Assembly (NCBI RefSeq): GCF_039649665.1
Contig: NZ_JBDJAW010000011.1
Span: 1-64,000, forward strand
DNA from: Microbispora sp. ZYX-F-249
GTDB lineage: Bacteria > Actinomycetota > Actinomycetes > Streptosporangiales > Streptosporangiaceae
Direction of reading: 5' to 3'
DNA: 64,000 bases
The notes below the pieces were generated by a model that saw only the letters and a program-made list of their open reading frames with translations, made no database searches and was not told the DNA's origin. This document shows positions 34,549 through 45,459 of the stretch, piece after piece (position 1 is the stretch's first letter; every line of letters starts with the position of its first letter). The translations under genes and the position numbers were made by a program.

Positions 34549-34872
34549 TCAGCGGGCAAATCCGAGCAGCAGACCCCGCCACATCTCGTGGGCCCGGGAG
34601 GTGATCATTCGCTCGGTCTCACGAACCTTCGGAGTGCACCGCGTGCGGTCGGTCCGCCGGATGAACATCAACCCATCGGCCGCGCACAGCTCGTAGGAGA
34701 CGGCTTGACAGTCGTCGTAGCTGTGTCGGACGACCCATGCGTGCGCGGTGCGATGGGTCTCCGGCAGCCACCGCAGCCGGGCTGCTCGGGCGGCAGATGC
34801 AGCCCCAAGCACGACACAGAACTCGATCGGGAACCGCTCATGTACGCGCCGGTTCAGCCGGACCGCTCCCAC
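34549..34872 (-). CDS. Hypothetical protein
   Basis: About 107 residues, start uncertain. The core (LRWLPETHRTAHAWVVRHSY; AVSYELCAADGLMFIRRTDR; MITSRAHEMWRGLLLGFAR) is protein-like and looks like a conserved actinobacterial small protein, though I cannot name a family. GTG 34872 is used because AGGAG lies about ten bases upstream; a TTG at 34911 is the alternative. It sits between the toxin-antitoxin pair and the decayed toxin, in the restriction island. Confidence 0.5.
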   Translation of the reverse strand: MGAVRLNRRVHERFPIEFCVVLGAASAARAARLRWLPETHRTAHAWVVRHSYDDCQAVSYELCAADGLMFIRRTDRTRCTPKVRETERMITSRAHEMWRGLLLGFAR

Positions 34873-35050
34873 CCGGCGGGTTCTCCTGCCGAGGTACCGC
34901 CTGCTCGGCAAGGGCCTCCTGCTCTGCGATGGCCCGGCTCAGCTCACACAGCTCGCCGCCGTCGCCCGTACGGCACGCCCCCGCCTCCTCGGCCACGATC
35001 GGGACGGCCGCTCCCGGCTGGCCCACAGCCCCCCAGCGTCCGAGCCACAT
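34838..35050 (-). CDS. Hypothetical small protein
   Basis: About 70 residues from an ATG at 35050: MWLGRWGAVGQPGAAVPIVA, then GELCELSRAIAEQEALAEQA. The frame is open further upstream, where a degenerate Cys/His-containing stretch (SVTCPASSGWPAARERGHQVDTCGYG in part) may be a longer N-terminus. It overlaps the next ORF by about 35 bases in the same direction. No ribosome site seen, no family recognised. Confidence 0.3.
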   Translation of the reverse strand: MWLGRWGAVGQPGAAVPIVAEEAGACRTGDGGELCELSRAIAEQEALAEQAVPRQENPPGGSGPAEPART

Positions 35051-35370
35051 GCGCGAGGTGTGCTCACGCGTCCGCAATCGACGACCGACGGCCCGCCACG
35101 ACCATGCAGAGCCGTATCCGCACGTATCGACCTGGTGCCCGCGCTCCCTCGCCGCCGGCCAACCCGAAGAGGCCGGACACGTCACGCTCACCGCGATCAC
35201 GAGCGGGCTCCTGGTGCCCACACGCGACCGAGTAGCTGGTTGGTGACTCGACCCTCGTTCAGCATGCGACAAACCCGAGAGTCGGAGTTGATCTTTCTTA
35301 AGATCGTATCGCAGCACAGCATCGAGATCACCAAATCAGCCATCACATCGTGATTTCCTACACTGGCAGC
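35051..35370. other. Region without a convincing gene
   Basis: About 320 bases. It is partly covered by the possible upstream extension of the ORF ending at 34838, which reads as open but unlikely sequence. The part from 35260 to 35370 is AT-richer and would contain the promoter of the small ORF at 35371. No promoter boxes could be assigned. Confidence 0.4.
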
Positions 35371-35562
35371 ATGACCGAAGATGCCGCGACAGTCGACCAG
35401 GAACTGATCGACTACCAAGCCATTCGTCAGCACTTTCCCTTGGGTTGGACGCGGTCCCACCGAAGAACTCGACTTCTCAAGACCTACCGCGACGTCATAG
35501 CCGGCGCACGAGTCAGGAGAGAGATCATCGAGGCGATCGAAAAGATCAGGCGGAGCGCGTGA
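35371..35562 (+). CDS. Antitoxin-like small protein beside decayed PIN gene
   Basis: A 63-residue charged protein: MTEDAATVDQELIDYQAIRQ at the start, then TRLLKTYRDVIAGARVRREI and a lysine/arginine end. Its TGA overlaps the GTG of the decayed PIN-toxin frame by four bases (GTGA), which is the standard antitoxin-toxin arrangement, so it is probably the surviving antitoxin. The ribosome site is poor. It is not similar in sequence to the antitoxin at 34136-34378. Confidence 0.5.
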   Translation: MTEDAATVDQELIDYQAIRQHFPLGWTRSHRRTRLLKTYRDVIAGARVRREIIEAIEKIRRSA

Positions 35563-35960
35563 GACAGTTACTCATCGGCTCTGGCCCGCTCATCGCCACA
35601 TTGTCACCCGGAAATGCTTCCACACGCGCTGCGTCGATCAGTTGGCGAACTGGCCGGGACAGTTGGTGATTTCGGAGCCCGTGCTCACGGAGACGTGCAG
35701 CTTCATGCGGAACAACCATCGGAAGGGTCCGGAGTACGAGTTCATCCTGCTTGATGACTCCTGTGCCAGCAGTGGAGATTTCGTGGTCGTCATGCCGACC
35801 GACGAAGATCCTGCGCGGAGCCAGAGGACTGGTCCGCCGCCGAGTCGATGTACCACTCGGATACGTCTGCACCATGCTGATCGCCATGGCCGAGCGCCTA
35901 CAGATCACCGATGTCGCAACAGTCGGACCAGAGAACTCTTGGCATTTACAAGTTCTCTAG
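35559..35960 (+). pseudogene. Frameshifted PIN-domain (VapC-like) toxin
   Basis: The start VRQLLIGSGPLIATLSPGN fits a PIN N-terminus, although the usual catalytic Asp (LLLDTGPL) is replaced here. The frame then shifts near 35617 to one reading CFHTRCVDQLANWPGQLVIS and EPVLTETCSFM, and shifts back by about 35830 to LVRRRVDVPLGYVCTMLIAM and AERLQITDVATVGPENSW, the usual PIN C-terminus. In-frame order and spacing match an intact protein of about 130 residues with at least two indels and a disturbed middle. It ends 15 bases inside the convergent end of hsdS. Confidence 0.75.
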
Positions 35961-37149
35961 CACAGCTTCCGCCTCCGACACCCGCACCCGCCCGGTCATT
36001 AGGTCCTGCGTAAGCCCCTCCCTTATAAGCTTCAGCTTCGATAGCTCTTCGACTCCGGCCCGTCGGACCGCGCGAGCATCTCGTATCCGAGCGACAATTT
36101 GTTCCTGATCCGGAAGGGGTGGCAACGGCAGACGAAAAGATTTCATCTCGTGCAAATGGATATGCTTAAGCCCACTTCCAGATGAGAGAGCAGCTAATTG
36201 CCGGCGGAAGATGGACGAGTCGAAAAACAGCGCCAAGAAATCCGATGTGACCCTGCCCATGCGGGGCCGAAGCAAGGCCACAGAAACGAAAATACTGAAT
36301 TCGGGTGCACCACGTGGGACAACTCTAGCCACACCCAAGGTCCCATCCTTCGACACCAGAACGTCGCCTGGACGAGGAGCCACCCGCTTGATGAAACTAC
36401 GGTGATCCGATGTGGATATGTAACGACACGGGGTGAATGAGATGCCTGGACCACGCGTAAGGTTCTCTACAGTCAAGAATGGCACCCCCGACTCCACATA
36501 AGCAGGGGTATGGTGCACACCATCAATCACCCTCTCGACAACCAGTCCGAGTCGATCGAAACTTGTCACACTCGACAGCAATTCGGATATGAGAGCAACC
36601 TCAACCTTCCCTAGTTTGACTTCCGCCCTCCTTGCATCCTCTATTCTGCTGTCAAGCGCATCAAGGATCTCCGCGATCCGCCCCTGTTCATCCAACGGAG
36701 GATACGGAACCTTCCACCCTAAGGTCTCCCGCGGACGCACCCGAGTATGGCTTCCTGTAGTCCCAATTGCACAGGCCTGAAGCTTGCCCGAGAAATCTCC
36801 AGAAGAAAATAATCTTTTATAGAACCGAAGGTCCACGTCTACATTACTTTTAGGCACATATACCATAAACTCCGTAGACGCAACGTCACAGCCATCTCCT
36901 CGCGGATGCTCTGCTATCTGCACTCGCGGAATCCTAGGATTTAGCTTCGATACCAGAACACTAGGCGCTCCGACTAGAAACTTTTGACTCTCAATATCTC
37001 TGCCCGCCTGGGCAACCGGCCCAGCGTGAGAGTCGAAAGCAGGTAGGCTATAGTGCGTAAATACCGTATCCGGTCGGAGTGCTGGGTTCACTGCCACCGA
37101 GGAGATCGAGAAGATTTCTCCCAAAGGGCAAACTGGCCACCGGTCAATG

Positions 37150-37157
<8 letters not shown>
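35946..37157 (-). CDS. hsdS: Type I restriction-modification specificity subunit
   Basis: A 403-residue S subunit with two target-recognition domains. Each is followed by a conserved helical region: [20 protein letters not shown] near residue 155-175 and [20 protein letters not shown] near residue 355-375. TRD1 covers about residues 1-150 and TRD2 about 195-350 ([22 protein letters not shown]). It sets the bipartite DNA target of the enzyme. Base composition is clearly lower in GC and codon use is less biased than in hsdM and hsdR, which fits acquisition or exchange of TRDs. Overlaps hsdM by eight bases. Confidence 0.95.
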
Positions 37158-39588
<2,431 letters not shown>

Positions 39589-39957
39589 GCGGTGGCCTTT
39601 CTCCTTCGACCAGTGAGACGGACGGCGCCGTAGGCGCCGAGAGCAGTCTCGCAGGACCCGCCCGCGCAGGACCCGGTTCTCCGACCGCTCGGCGAGAGTA
39701 GCGGATTGCCAGTGTTCCTGTCCACGTCACACTATCTGCTTGTGTATGCAACTCACTAGCTACACGCTCTCGTAGTCGTGCTGGAGTGGATCCGGCACGC
39801 GATGCCCGCGACGCCCCTCTGCATATTGACGCGAACCCCGACCTTTCGGTGGTCCTTCCGACATCGACGACGAGGTCAACGTCCCGGTAGACAGCACCGC
39901 TCCCCTGACAGACGCCAGGTACGACCGCCCGCCGCACGTTCGTGGGCGAGGGTCGCC
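39589..39957. other. Upstream region of hsdM
   Basis: About 370 bases. The stretch 39690-39780 is AT-richer and should contain the hsdM promoter on the minus strand, but boxes with proper spacing could not be assigned. Open frames here on both strands lack protein-like composition. Confidence 0.4.
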
Positions 39958-40146
39958 ATGACGGGAGACAGGACGGTCGATCCGGCGGATCAGGCTGGCC
40001 TCGTCGCCCGTCTTCGCGAGATCGTCGAAGGTGGTCTCCGAAACGACGCCGTCCAGGCCATCATCGAGTTCCGTGCTCCAGCGCGAGCGGAGAGGGTCTT
40101 CACGGCAAGGGCGCCGTCCGAGGGCTGCTCGACCGGCCGACAGTGA
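39958..40146 (+). CDS. Small ORF, uncertain
   Basis: A 62-codon ORF whose first 45 residues look natural (TVDPADQAGLVARLREIVEG; NDAVQAIIEFRAPARAERVF), with helical character, followed by an unlikely tail. A GGGCGAGGG stretch precedes the ATG. It could be the remains of a longer gene at the edge of the restriction island. Confidence 0.25.
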   Translation: MTGDRTVDPADQAGLVARLREIVEGGLRNDAVQAIIEFRAPARAERVFTARAPSEGCSTGRQ

Positions 40147-40252
40147 TGCCGTTGCCTCACTCACCCCGTTACGCGTGGCGGAACGAGCTCCTCAAGGGCT
40201 CTGAGGAGAACTGCTGACGCGAATGTCGGAGGCGGCTGGTAGAAGGTGAGCC

Positions 40253-40603
40253 ATGGGCGTGAGCGTGGATGAGTTCCTGGCCTTGCTGGCCAGGCTGCCC
40301 GAAGTCGAGCAGAGCTACGGCGGCGAGTGGGTCTCGCTGAAGGTGGACGGCAAGGGCTTCGGATATCTGTGGGAGAAGACCCGGACCGTCGGGCTCAAAC
40401 AGACGATCGAGGAGCAGATCGCGCTGGTGTCCGAGCGTCCCGAGGTCTTCGAGGTGCAGTTCACCGCGGGACGCTTCGGCTGGGTCGTGGTGAAGCTCGA
40501 CAGGATCGAGGAGGACGAGCTCTTCGAACTCGTCACCGAGGCGTGGCTGCTGACCGCGCCGAAGGACCTGGTCGAGGCGCACGAGCCCGAGCTCCTGCCA
40601 TAG
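40253..40603 (+). CDS. MmcQ/YjbR-family protein
   Basis: A 116-residue protein of the YjbR/MmcQ fold: VDEFLALLARLPEVEQSYGG leads into WVSLKVDGKGFGYLWEKTR, then RPEVFEVQFTAGRFGWVVVK and a C-terminal LVTEAWLLTAPKDLVEAH. Family members are small cytoplasmic proteins sometimes called DNA-binding from a CyaY-like fold; the function is not established. Single gene, followed by a strong hairpin. Confidence 0.85.
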   Translation: MGVSVDEFLALLARLPEVEQSYGGEWVSLKVDGKGFGYLWEKTRTVGLKQTIEEQIALVSERPEVFEVQFTAGRFGWVVVKLDRIEEDELFELVTEAWLLTAPKDLVEAHEPELLP

Positions 40604-40707
40604 CCGCCTGCCCGCGAGGTCTCCGCCTGTCGGTAGGGCGGGCGCGGGCCCGGGCGATCGCGGGGAACGGCGGATTTCCGAGCGAGCGGGTGACGTTCCG
40701 ATGAGCC

Positions 40708-40733
40708 CTGCCCCCGGTGTTCCCCGGGGGCAG
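40708..40733 (+). terminator. Hairpin terminator
   Basis: CTGCCCCCGG and CCGGGGGCAG form a perfect 10-bp stem with a six-base loop, about 100 bases after the MmcQ-like gene. Confidence 0.6.
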
Positions 40734-40806
40734 CGGCCGCGCCGTGGTCATACCGTGGCCATCGCGTGCGGACCTGGAAAACGGCCCACGACCCTGAAAA
40801 ACGACC

Positions 40807-40835
40807 GAGGCCGGTGATCTGGGATCACCGGCCTC
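40807..40835 (-). terminator. Intrinsic terminator of tRNA-Asn
   Basis: GAGGCCGGTGATC and GATCACCGGCCTC form a perfect 13-bp stem with a three-base loop. Read on the minus strand it is followed within a few bases by TTTTT, so it is a classical rho-independent terminator 12 bases past the tRNA 3' end. Confidence 0.85.
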
Positions 40836-40847
40836 CGGAGTGATGAG

Positions 40848-40920
40848 CTCCCGCGATAGGACTCGAACCTATAACCTGCCGGTTAACAGCCGGCTGCTCT
40901 GCCGATTGAGCTACACGGGA
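40848..40920 (-). tRNA. tRNA-Asn (GTT)
   Basis: The minus strand reads a full 73-base cloverleaf. The acceptor stem TCCCGTG pairs with CGCGGGA (one G-T pair), the D-arm starts TAGCTCAATCGGCAGAGCA, the anticodon arm is CCGGCTGTTAACCGG with anticodon GTT, and the T-arm is GGTTCGAGTCC-type. CCA is not encoded. It lies at the outer edge of the restriction island. Confidence 0.97.
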
Positions 40921-41179
40921 TCGTGCTGTACTGCTGTTACTTCCTGCTCCGCTCGTTCCGGCCTTTCGGCTTTCCTTGCGGCGCGGAACTAGATTAGCGC
41001 ACTCCGGGGGGTGTCTGTCACATCGATTCCGTCCGCGAGTCGTCGGGTCTTGATCGGCGTACGGCAAAGAGCGCCCGGACGCCCCGGAAGCCCGCCCGGG
41101 CGGGGCCGCGGCGGCTGCTGTTGGATAGAGACAGGCCCTCGGGGTAGGGGGGCGGGGAACACGAGCGCGGAGGTGGAAG

Positions 41180-41482
41180 ATGCGATACAAGGCGATGTTC
41201 GCCACCGGGCTGGCCGTCGGCTACGTCCTCGGCACCCGGGCCGGGCGAGAGCGCTACGAGCAGATCAAGCGCTTCGCACAGCGGCTCGCGGACAGCCCCA
41301 CGGTGCAGGAGGCGGCGGGGCTGGTCGGCGCCCAGGCTTCGAAGGTGGCGGGCAAGGCCAAGGACCTCGCGGGCGACAAGGTGCCGTTCCTCAGGAAGAC
41401 GGAGTCGTCCTGGGAGTCCGACAGGACCGACCGGGTCGGCACGGCCACCGGCTGGCCGGCCGGCGCCGACCAGATCCCCTGA
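41180..41482 (+). CDS. Small YtxH-like protein
   Basis: A 100-residue protein with an N-terminal hydrophobic segment ending in GYVLGTRAGRERYEQIKRFA (residues 13-32), the pattern of actinobacterial YtxH-like proteins, followed by an amphipathic Ala/Lys helix (VGAQASKVAGKAKDLAGDKV). It is probably membrane-anchored. Function unknown, perhaps envelope stress. Ribosome site GGAGG before the ATG. Confidence 0.75.
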   Translation: MRYKAMFATGLAVGYVLGTRAGRERYEQIKRFAQRLADSPTVQEAAGLVGAQASKVAGKAKDLAGDKVPFLRKTESSWESDRTDRVGTATGWPAGADQIP

Positions 41483-41609
41483 GCCGATCCCCCGGCAGAC
41501 CACACCCGGACCGCGGCCGGCCCGTTCCCACGTTGCGGACAGGGCGGGGCGGGTCGCCTCCCGGCAGGCCATACACACGGACCGCGGCCGGCGAGCCGCG
41601 GCCACGCAC

Positions 41610-41640
41610 GGCGGGCCCCCGACCCCGGCCGGGGCCCGCC
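41610..41640. terminator. Hairpin between convergent genes
   Basis: GGCGGGCCCC and GGGGCCCGCC form a 10-bp stem around 11 bases. It lies between the YtxH-like gene and the convergent secreted-protein gene. Confidence 0.55.
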
Positions 41641-41732
41641 GCTCGCCAAGCGCGAGCGGGCGCCACAAGAGCAACCGCGCCGAGATCACGCCCGATCGGC
41701 ACCCCGCACCGTACGGCCCCGGCAGGACACGC

Positions 41733-42644
41733 TCAGGGACGGAACAGGTCGGCGACGTCGTCCCCGTAGGGGTCCCGCGCGGTCCTGCGGGTGCGGGGGG
41801 CCGTGATGGAGGCTTTCACGTCCCAGCTGAAGCGGGTGGCGACGGCCACGGACTCCGCCGCATAGCCCTTGCCGGGCCGCCACACCGCCTGGACCACGAT
41901 CGGCTTCCCGGTCAGGTCGGTGGCGATCCCCCAGAAGACGGTGATCGCGCCGAACCGGGGGTCGAGCCGCCCGCCGAGCATGGTCCGGAACGACTTGGAC
42001 ATCGCGAACAGCTTGCCGAAGGTGGTCGTGCCGCGGTAGCTCCACGTCTTCTTGACCGCGCGGTCGTCGGCATCGTGGACCGCCGATCCCGGTCTGCTGC
42101 TCGACGCGGAGGCGACCAGGGCTTTGAGCGTCCCGAGGTCGAAGGCGTCGATGATCTGGTCACCGTAGAGCGCCGCGCCGCCGGGCGCCTTCCCGATCTT
42201 CGCCCACGACGTGCCGCCGTACGCCGGGCCCGCGCCGTAGAGCACGGCGCCGACGCTGCGCACACGATGTGCCGCCAAACCGACCCGGGCGAGGTCACCC
42301 GCGCGCCGGTCGCCGCCTGCGGCGTCCTCTCTCAGAAACTGCAGACTGCAGTTGTCCCACAGCATCGACCGCTTCATGTCCGCGGCCACGACCCCGCCGG
42401 GGCCCAGCCGCGCCATGCCCGTCACGTGGGGGTCGCTGCTCCCGCCCTTGCAGTAGCCGCGGGGCAACTCGTCCACCCGCGGGTCGCGCGGCCAGGCGAC
42501 CGACGTGTGCTGGAAGATCTTCACCGGGCTGCCCTGGGCCTCAAGCCGCCGCACGGCGGCCACCACGTCGACCGCCGCCGCCTGCGCGGGCACCGGCAGA
42601 GCCGCGATCCCGAGCACAGCCGCCGTCATCACTCGCCATTTCAT
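41733..42644 (-). CDS. Secreted hypothetical protein
   Basis: A 303-residue exported protein. Residues 1-23 are a signal peptide (MKWRVMTAAVLGIAALPVPA, cleaved near AQAAA). The mature chain has two cysteines (YCKGG; WDNCSLQF) and a beta-rich C-terminal half (GAITVFWGIATDLTGKPIVV; ATRFSWDVKASITAP). I do not recognise a family. No neighbour suggests a role. Confidence 0.8.
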   Translation of the reverse strand: MKWRVMTAAVLGIAALPVPAQAAAVDVVAAVRRLEAQGSPVKIFQHTSVAWPRDPRVDELPRGYCKGGSSDPHVTGMARLGPGGVVAADMKRSMLWDNCSLQFLREDAAGGDRRAGDLARVGLAAHRVRSVGAVLYGAGPAYGGTSWAKIGKAPGGAALYGDQIIDAFDLGTLKALVASASSSRPGSAVHDADDRAVKKTWSYRGTTTFGKLFAMSKSFRTMLGGRLDPRFGAITVFWGIATDLTGKPIVVQAVWRPGKGYAAESVAVATRFSWDVKASITAPRTRRTARDPYGDDVADLFRP

Positions 42645-42676
42645 GCGAAGTGATCATTCCATGGCCCGTGCCGACG

Positions 42677-43180
42677 TCAGACGCCGAGGCTGCGCCGTAC
42701 CTCTTCGAGCGCCTGCTCGGCGTGCGCGCGCAGGCCCGGGTCCTTCGCGTCGAGGCCGGGGTCGAAGATGAACTCCCAGCGCGGGGTGTCGTAGCCGGGG
42801 ATCCGGCGGGCGACGAGGCGCACTCCCCCGCGGCCGTCGATGGTCACATGGCGGCTCGCGACGATCGTCGAGGTCACCCGCTCGCGGATCGTCTCCGGCA
42901 GCCTGCCCGGCTCGGGCAGGAGGGACCGGTGGACGGATCCGTCCGTCATCGTGACCGTCACGCCCTCCTCGTCCCACACCGCCTTGTCCATGAGGTGCCA
43001 CGGCAGGCGCGGCCCGTCCGGCAGGTACAGCGCCCGCGTGGTGGCGACGGCGTGGCCGCCCTCCGGCGTACGCGCGTGGCTGATCGGGCGCTCCCCGCTC
43101 TCCAGCGCGAGAGCCGTACGGACCTCACGGGGCAGCCGGGAGCCGAACAGGCGGGACAGCGAGGGCTTGGGAGGAGTCAA
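42677..43180 (-). CDS. Conserved actinobacterial hypothetical protein
   Basis: About 167 residues. It begins LTPPKPSLSRLFGSRLPREV and contains YLPDGPRLPWHLMDKAVWDE, SLLPEPGRLPETIRERVTST, and IVASRHVTIDGRGGVRLVAR near the end. The compact alpha/beta pattern looks like a conserved soluble protein, but no named domain is recognised. TTG 43180 is chosen because it opens on the conserved part; a GTG at 43213 is an alternative. It lies 120 bases downstream of a VOC gene on the same strand. Confidence 0.65.
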   Translation of the reverse strand: MTPPKPSLSRLFGSRLPREVRTALALESGERPISHARTPEGGHAVATTRALYLPDGPRLPWHLMDKAVWDEEGVTVTMTDGSVHRSLLPEPGRLPETIRERVTSTIVASRHVTIDGRGGVRLVARRIPGYDTPRWEFIFDPGLDAKDPGLRAHAEQALEEVRRSLGV

Positions 43181-43301
43181 GAGGCACCGCCAGCGTACGA
43201 CGACCGATAACACCCCCGAGGCTATCCGGCGGCCCCGCCCCTCCTGTCGCACGGCTCCGAGCGCGGGATCCGTGCGACCCGGGCGAGGAGCCGCTCCGCG
43301 C

Positions 43302-44030
43302 TCAGGGGAGCCACTCCCGGAGTCCGGCGAGATGCCCGAGTTCCGACTCGACACGCCGCCTGTCGTCGGCGGTGAGCTCCAGACCACGCAGATCGGTGAG
43401 CCAGGGATCGGCGGGCTCACCGAGGACCGTGGCCAGGTCGACGAGGTGGCACAGGACGATGGCCCGCTCGACCGGCGAGGCGTCCACGGCGTGCCTGCGC
43501 ACGGCGGACTTGAGCGCGCGGAAGGCCTGCAGGTCGTCGTTCTTGAACTCGCGCAGTATCCGGGCGTTGTCGAGCGCCTTGGCCAGGCCCGTCAGCTTCT
43601 TCGAACCGCCGTACTCCAGCTCGGCCGGCTCGTCGCGCTGGATGAAGATGATCGAGTTGCCGGACGGATCCATCAGCGTGAACCGGGACGCGCCGGGCCG
43701 GTAGCGGGTGATCCGCGGCAGGCCGGAGCTCAGCACCTTCCCATGGACGCGGCGCATCGCCGCGACGAACGCCGCGTGGTAGGGCGCCACGGCGTCGACC
43801 ATGACCAGGCAGCCTCCGGAATGCTCCCGGGCCGGATCCAGGTCCTTGGGCGCCGGGCCGAAGTGCAGCTCGAATCCGCTCCACCGCAGCGCCAGATAGA
43901 CATAGGGCTTGGTCTGTTTGTAGGTCGCCTCGAATCCCAGCGCCTCGTAGAACGCCAGGGTCTCCTCCGGCGACGCGCACGGCAGCAACGGCACCGTCGT
44001 CTCGTTCGGCCGGACCGCGGGCTCACTCAT
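43302..44030 (-). CDS. VOC-family protein with C-terminal helical extension
   Basis: A 242-residue protein. Residues 1-125 are one VOC unit: PLLPCASPEETLAFYEALGF at the start and RFTLMDPSGNSIIFIQRDEP at the end. The remaining 115 residues (GLAKALDNARILREFKNDDL; SAVRRHAVDASPVERAIVLC) are helical and not part of the VOC fold, giving a two-domain protein. Single VOC modules usually dimerise. Ribosome site AAAGGTGG before the ATG; an in-frame GTG three codons earlier is too close to it. Substrate unknown. Confidence 0.85.
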   Translation of the reverse strand: MSEPAVRPNETTVPLLPCASPEETLAFYEALGFEATYKQTKPYVYLALRWSGFELHFGPAPKDLDPAREHSGGCLVMVDAVAPYHAAFVAAMRRVHGKVLSSGLPRITRYRPGASRFTLMDPSGNSIIFIQRDEPAELEYGGSKKLTGLAKALDNARILREFKNDDLQAFRALKSAVRRHAVDASPVERAIVLCHLVDLATVLGEPADPWLTDLRGLELTADDRRRVESELGHLAGLREWLP

Positions 44031-44124
44031 GTCATCCACCTTTCGGATCGCCCGGCGATGGTCGCAGCCCCCGGCACGGCCCGCATATGGATCGATCCAA
44101 GCACCCCTGCGGGCCCGGAACGCG

Positions 44125-44159
44125 ACGAGCGCCTCCCGTGAGCCGGGAGGCGCTCGTCC
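44125..44159 (-). terminator. Terminator of the principal sigma gene
   Basis: GACGAGCGCCTCCCG and CGGGAGGCGCTCGTC form a perfect 15-bp stem with a five-base loop, 15 bases past the sigma-factor stop on the minus strand. Confidence 0.85.
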
Positions 44160-44173
44160 GCGTCCGAGAAGCG

Positions 44174-45325
44174 TCAGTCCAGGTAGTCCCGGAGCATCTG
44201 GGCCCGGGTGGGGTGGCGCAGCTTGGCCAGCGTCTTGGACTCGATCTGGCGGATGCGCTCACGCGTCACGCCGAACTCCCTGCCGACCTCCTCCAGCGTG
44301 CGGGGGTGACCGTCGGAGAGGCCGAACCGGAGCTGGATGATCCGCTGCTCGCGCTCCGACAGGGTGGCCAGGATGTCGTCGAGCTGGTCCTGCAGCATGA
44401 TGAAGGCCGCGGCCTCCATCGGCACCACCGCGTCGGCGTCCTCGATGAAGTCGCCGAGATCGGAGTCCTCCTCGCCGATCGGCGCCTGAAGCGAGACCGG
44501 CTCCTGCGCGATGCGCTGGATCTCCACCACGCGGTCGATGGGCAGGTCCATCTCTGCGGCGATCTCCTCGGGCGCGGGCTCCCGGCCGAGATCCTGGTGG
44601 AGCTGCCGCTGCACCCGGACCAATTTATTGATCGTCTCGACCATGTGCACGGGAATCCGGATCGTTCTCGCCTGGTCGGCGATCGCCCGGGTGATCGCCT
44701 GGCGAATCCACCACGTCGCGTAGGTCGAGAACTTGTATCCCTTGGTGTAGTCGAATTTCTCGACCGCGCGGATGAGGCCGAGATTGCCCTCCTGAATGAG
44801 ATCCAGGAACAGCATTCCGCGGCCCACATAGCGCTTGGCGATGGAGACCACGAGCCTGAGATTGGCCTCGATGAGCCGCTGCTTGGCGCGGACGCCCTCC
44901 CAGACCAGGTCCTCCAGCTCCGGCTGGGCGAACCTGGCGGCGGGGCTCTCGCAGAGCTTGTCCTCCGCGAACAGGCCCGCTTCGATGGCCTTGGCCAGCT
45001 CCACCTCCTCCTCGGCGGTGAGCAGCGGAACCCTGCCGATCTCCCGGAGGTAGATCCTGACCAGGTCGCTGGTCGGAGCGCGTTTGCCGATATCCTCCTC
45101 GTCCGGCTTGCCGGGTTCCTCGTCGCCTTGCGGCTCGAGGACCTCAACTCCGTTCTCGGCGAGCATCCGCACGACGCGTTCCAGCGCGTCGGCGGGCAAC
45201 TCGGATCGGTCGAGCGCGGCGGCCACGTCTTCAACCGTGACGCTCCCGCGTTCCCTTCCCTTCGCGACGAGGTCCGCCACCTGGTCTACCGATGGCGGCC
45301 TGCTTGGCAGCACCGATGCACCCAC
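44174..45325 (-). CDS. rpoD: RNA polymerase sigma factor, RpoD/HrdB type
   Basis: A 383-residue group 1/2 sigma factor. Region 1.2 starts [20 protein letters not shown]. Region 2 is [20 protein letters not shown] with [15 protein letters not shown], identical in pattern to principal sigmas. Region 3 follows ([20 protein letters not shown]), and region 4 has [20 protein letters not shown]. The N-terminal region 1.1 is short and acidic, so the chain is shorter than Streptomyces HrdB (about 511). It lies next to dnaG, as often seen for rpoD. GTG start; the 134-base upstream spacer is AT-rich and should hold the promoter, but boxes are not certain. It is probably the principal or a closely related sigma factor. 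Confidence 0.95.
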   Translation of the reverse strand: MGASVLPSRPPSVDQVADLVAKGRERGSVTVEDVAAALDRSELPADALERVVRMLAENGVEVLEPQGDEEPGKPDEEDIGKRAPTSDLVRIYLREIGRVPLLTAEEEVELAKAIEAGLFAEDKLCESPAARFAQPELEDLVWEGVRAKQRLIEANLRLVVSIAKRYVGRGMLFLDLIQEGNLGLIRAVEKFDYTKGYKFSTYATWWIRQAITRAIADQARTIRIPVHMVETINKLVRVQRQLHQDLGREPAPEEIAAEMDLPIDRVVEIQRIAQEPVSLQAPIGEEDSDLGDFIEDADAVVPMEAAAFIMLQDQLDDILATLSEREQRIIQLRFGLSDGHPRTLEEVGREFGVTRERIRQIESKTLAKLRHPTRAQMLRDYLD

Positions 45326-45459
45326 GCAACACAGTGTGCAGGAAAGGCACCACTAAATGGCAGGCCTATTTTTGTCACCCAAGGTAAGGCGGAAGTCAAT
45401 ACCGAATCGAGATCAAAATATATGTTTGACCGCTGTGAGGACTGGAAAGGGACGTTTAT

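Noticed and set aside
35559..35960. The second PIN gene as an intact toxin
   Set aside because: Its parts lie in different frames and the first catalytic Asp position is changed.
39760..40164. A 134-codon minus-strand ORF near hsdM
   Set aside because: Composition (Ser/Arg/Gly mix without pattern) fits a shadow; the plus-strand frame at 39958 looks slightly better but is also weak.
40848..40920. tRNA-Asn as the attachment site of an integrated element covering the restriction island
   Set aside because: No integrase gene and no second copy of the tRNA 3' end were found in the window.
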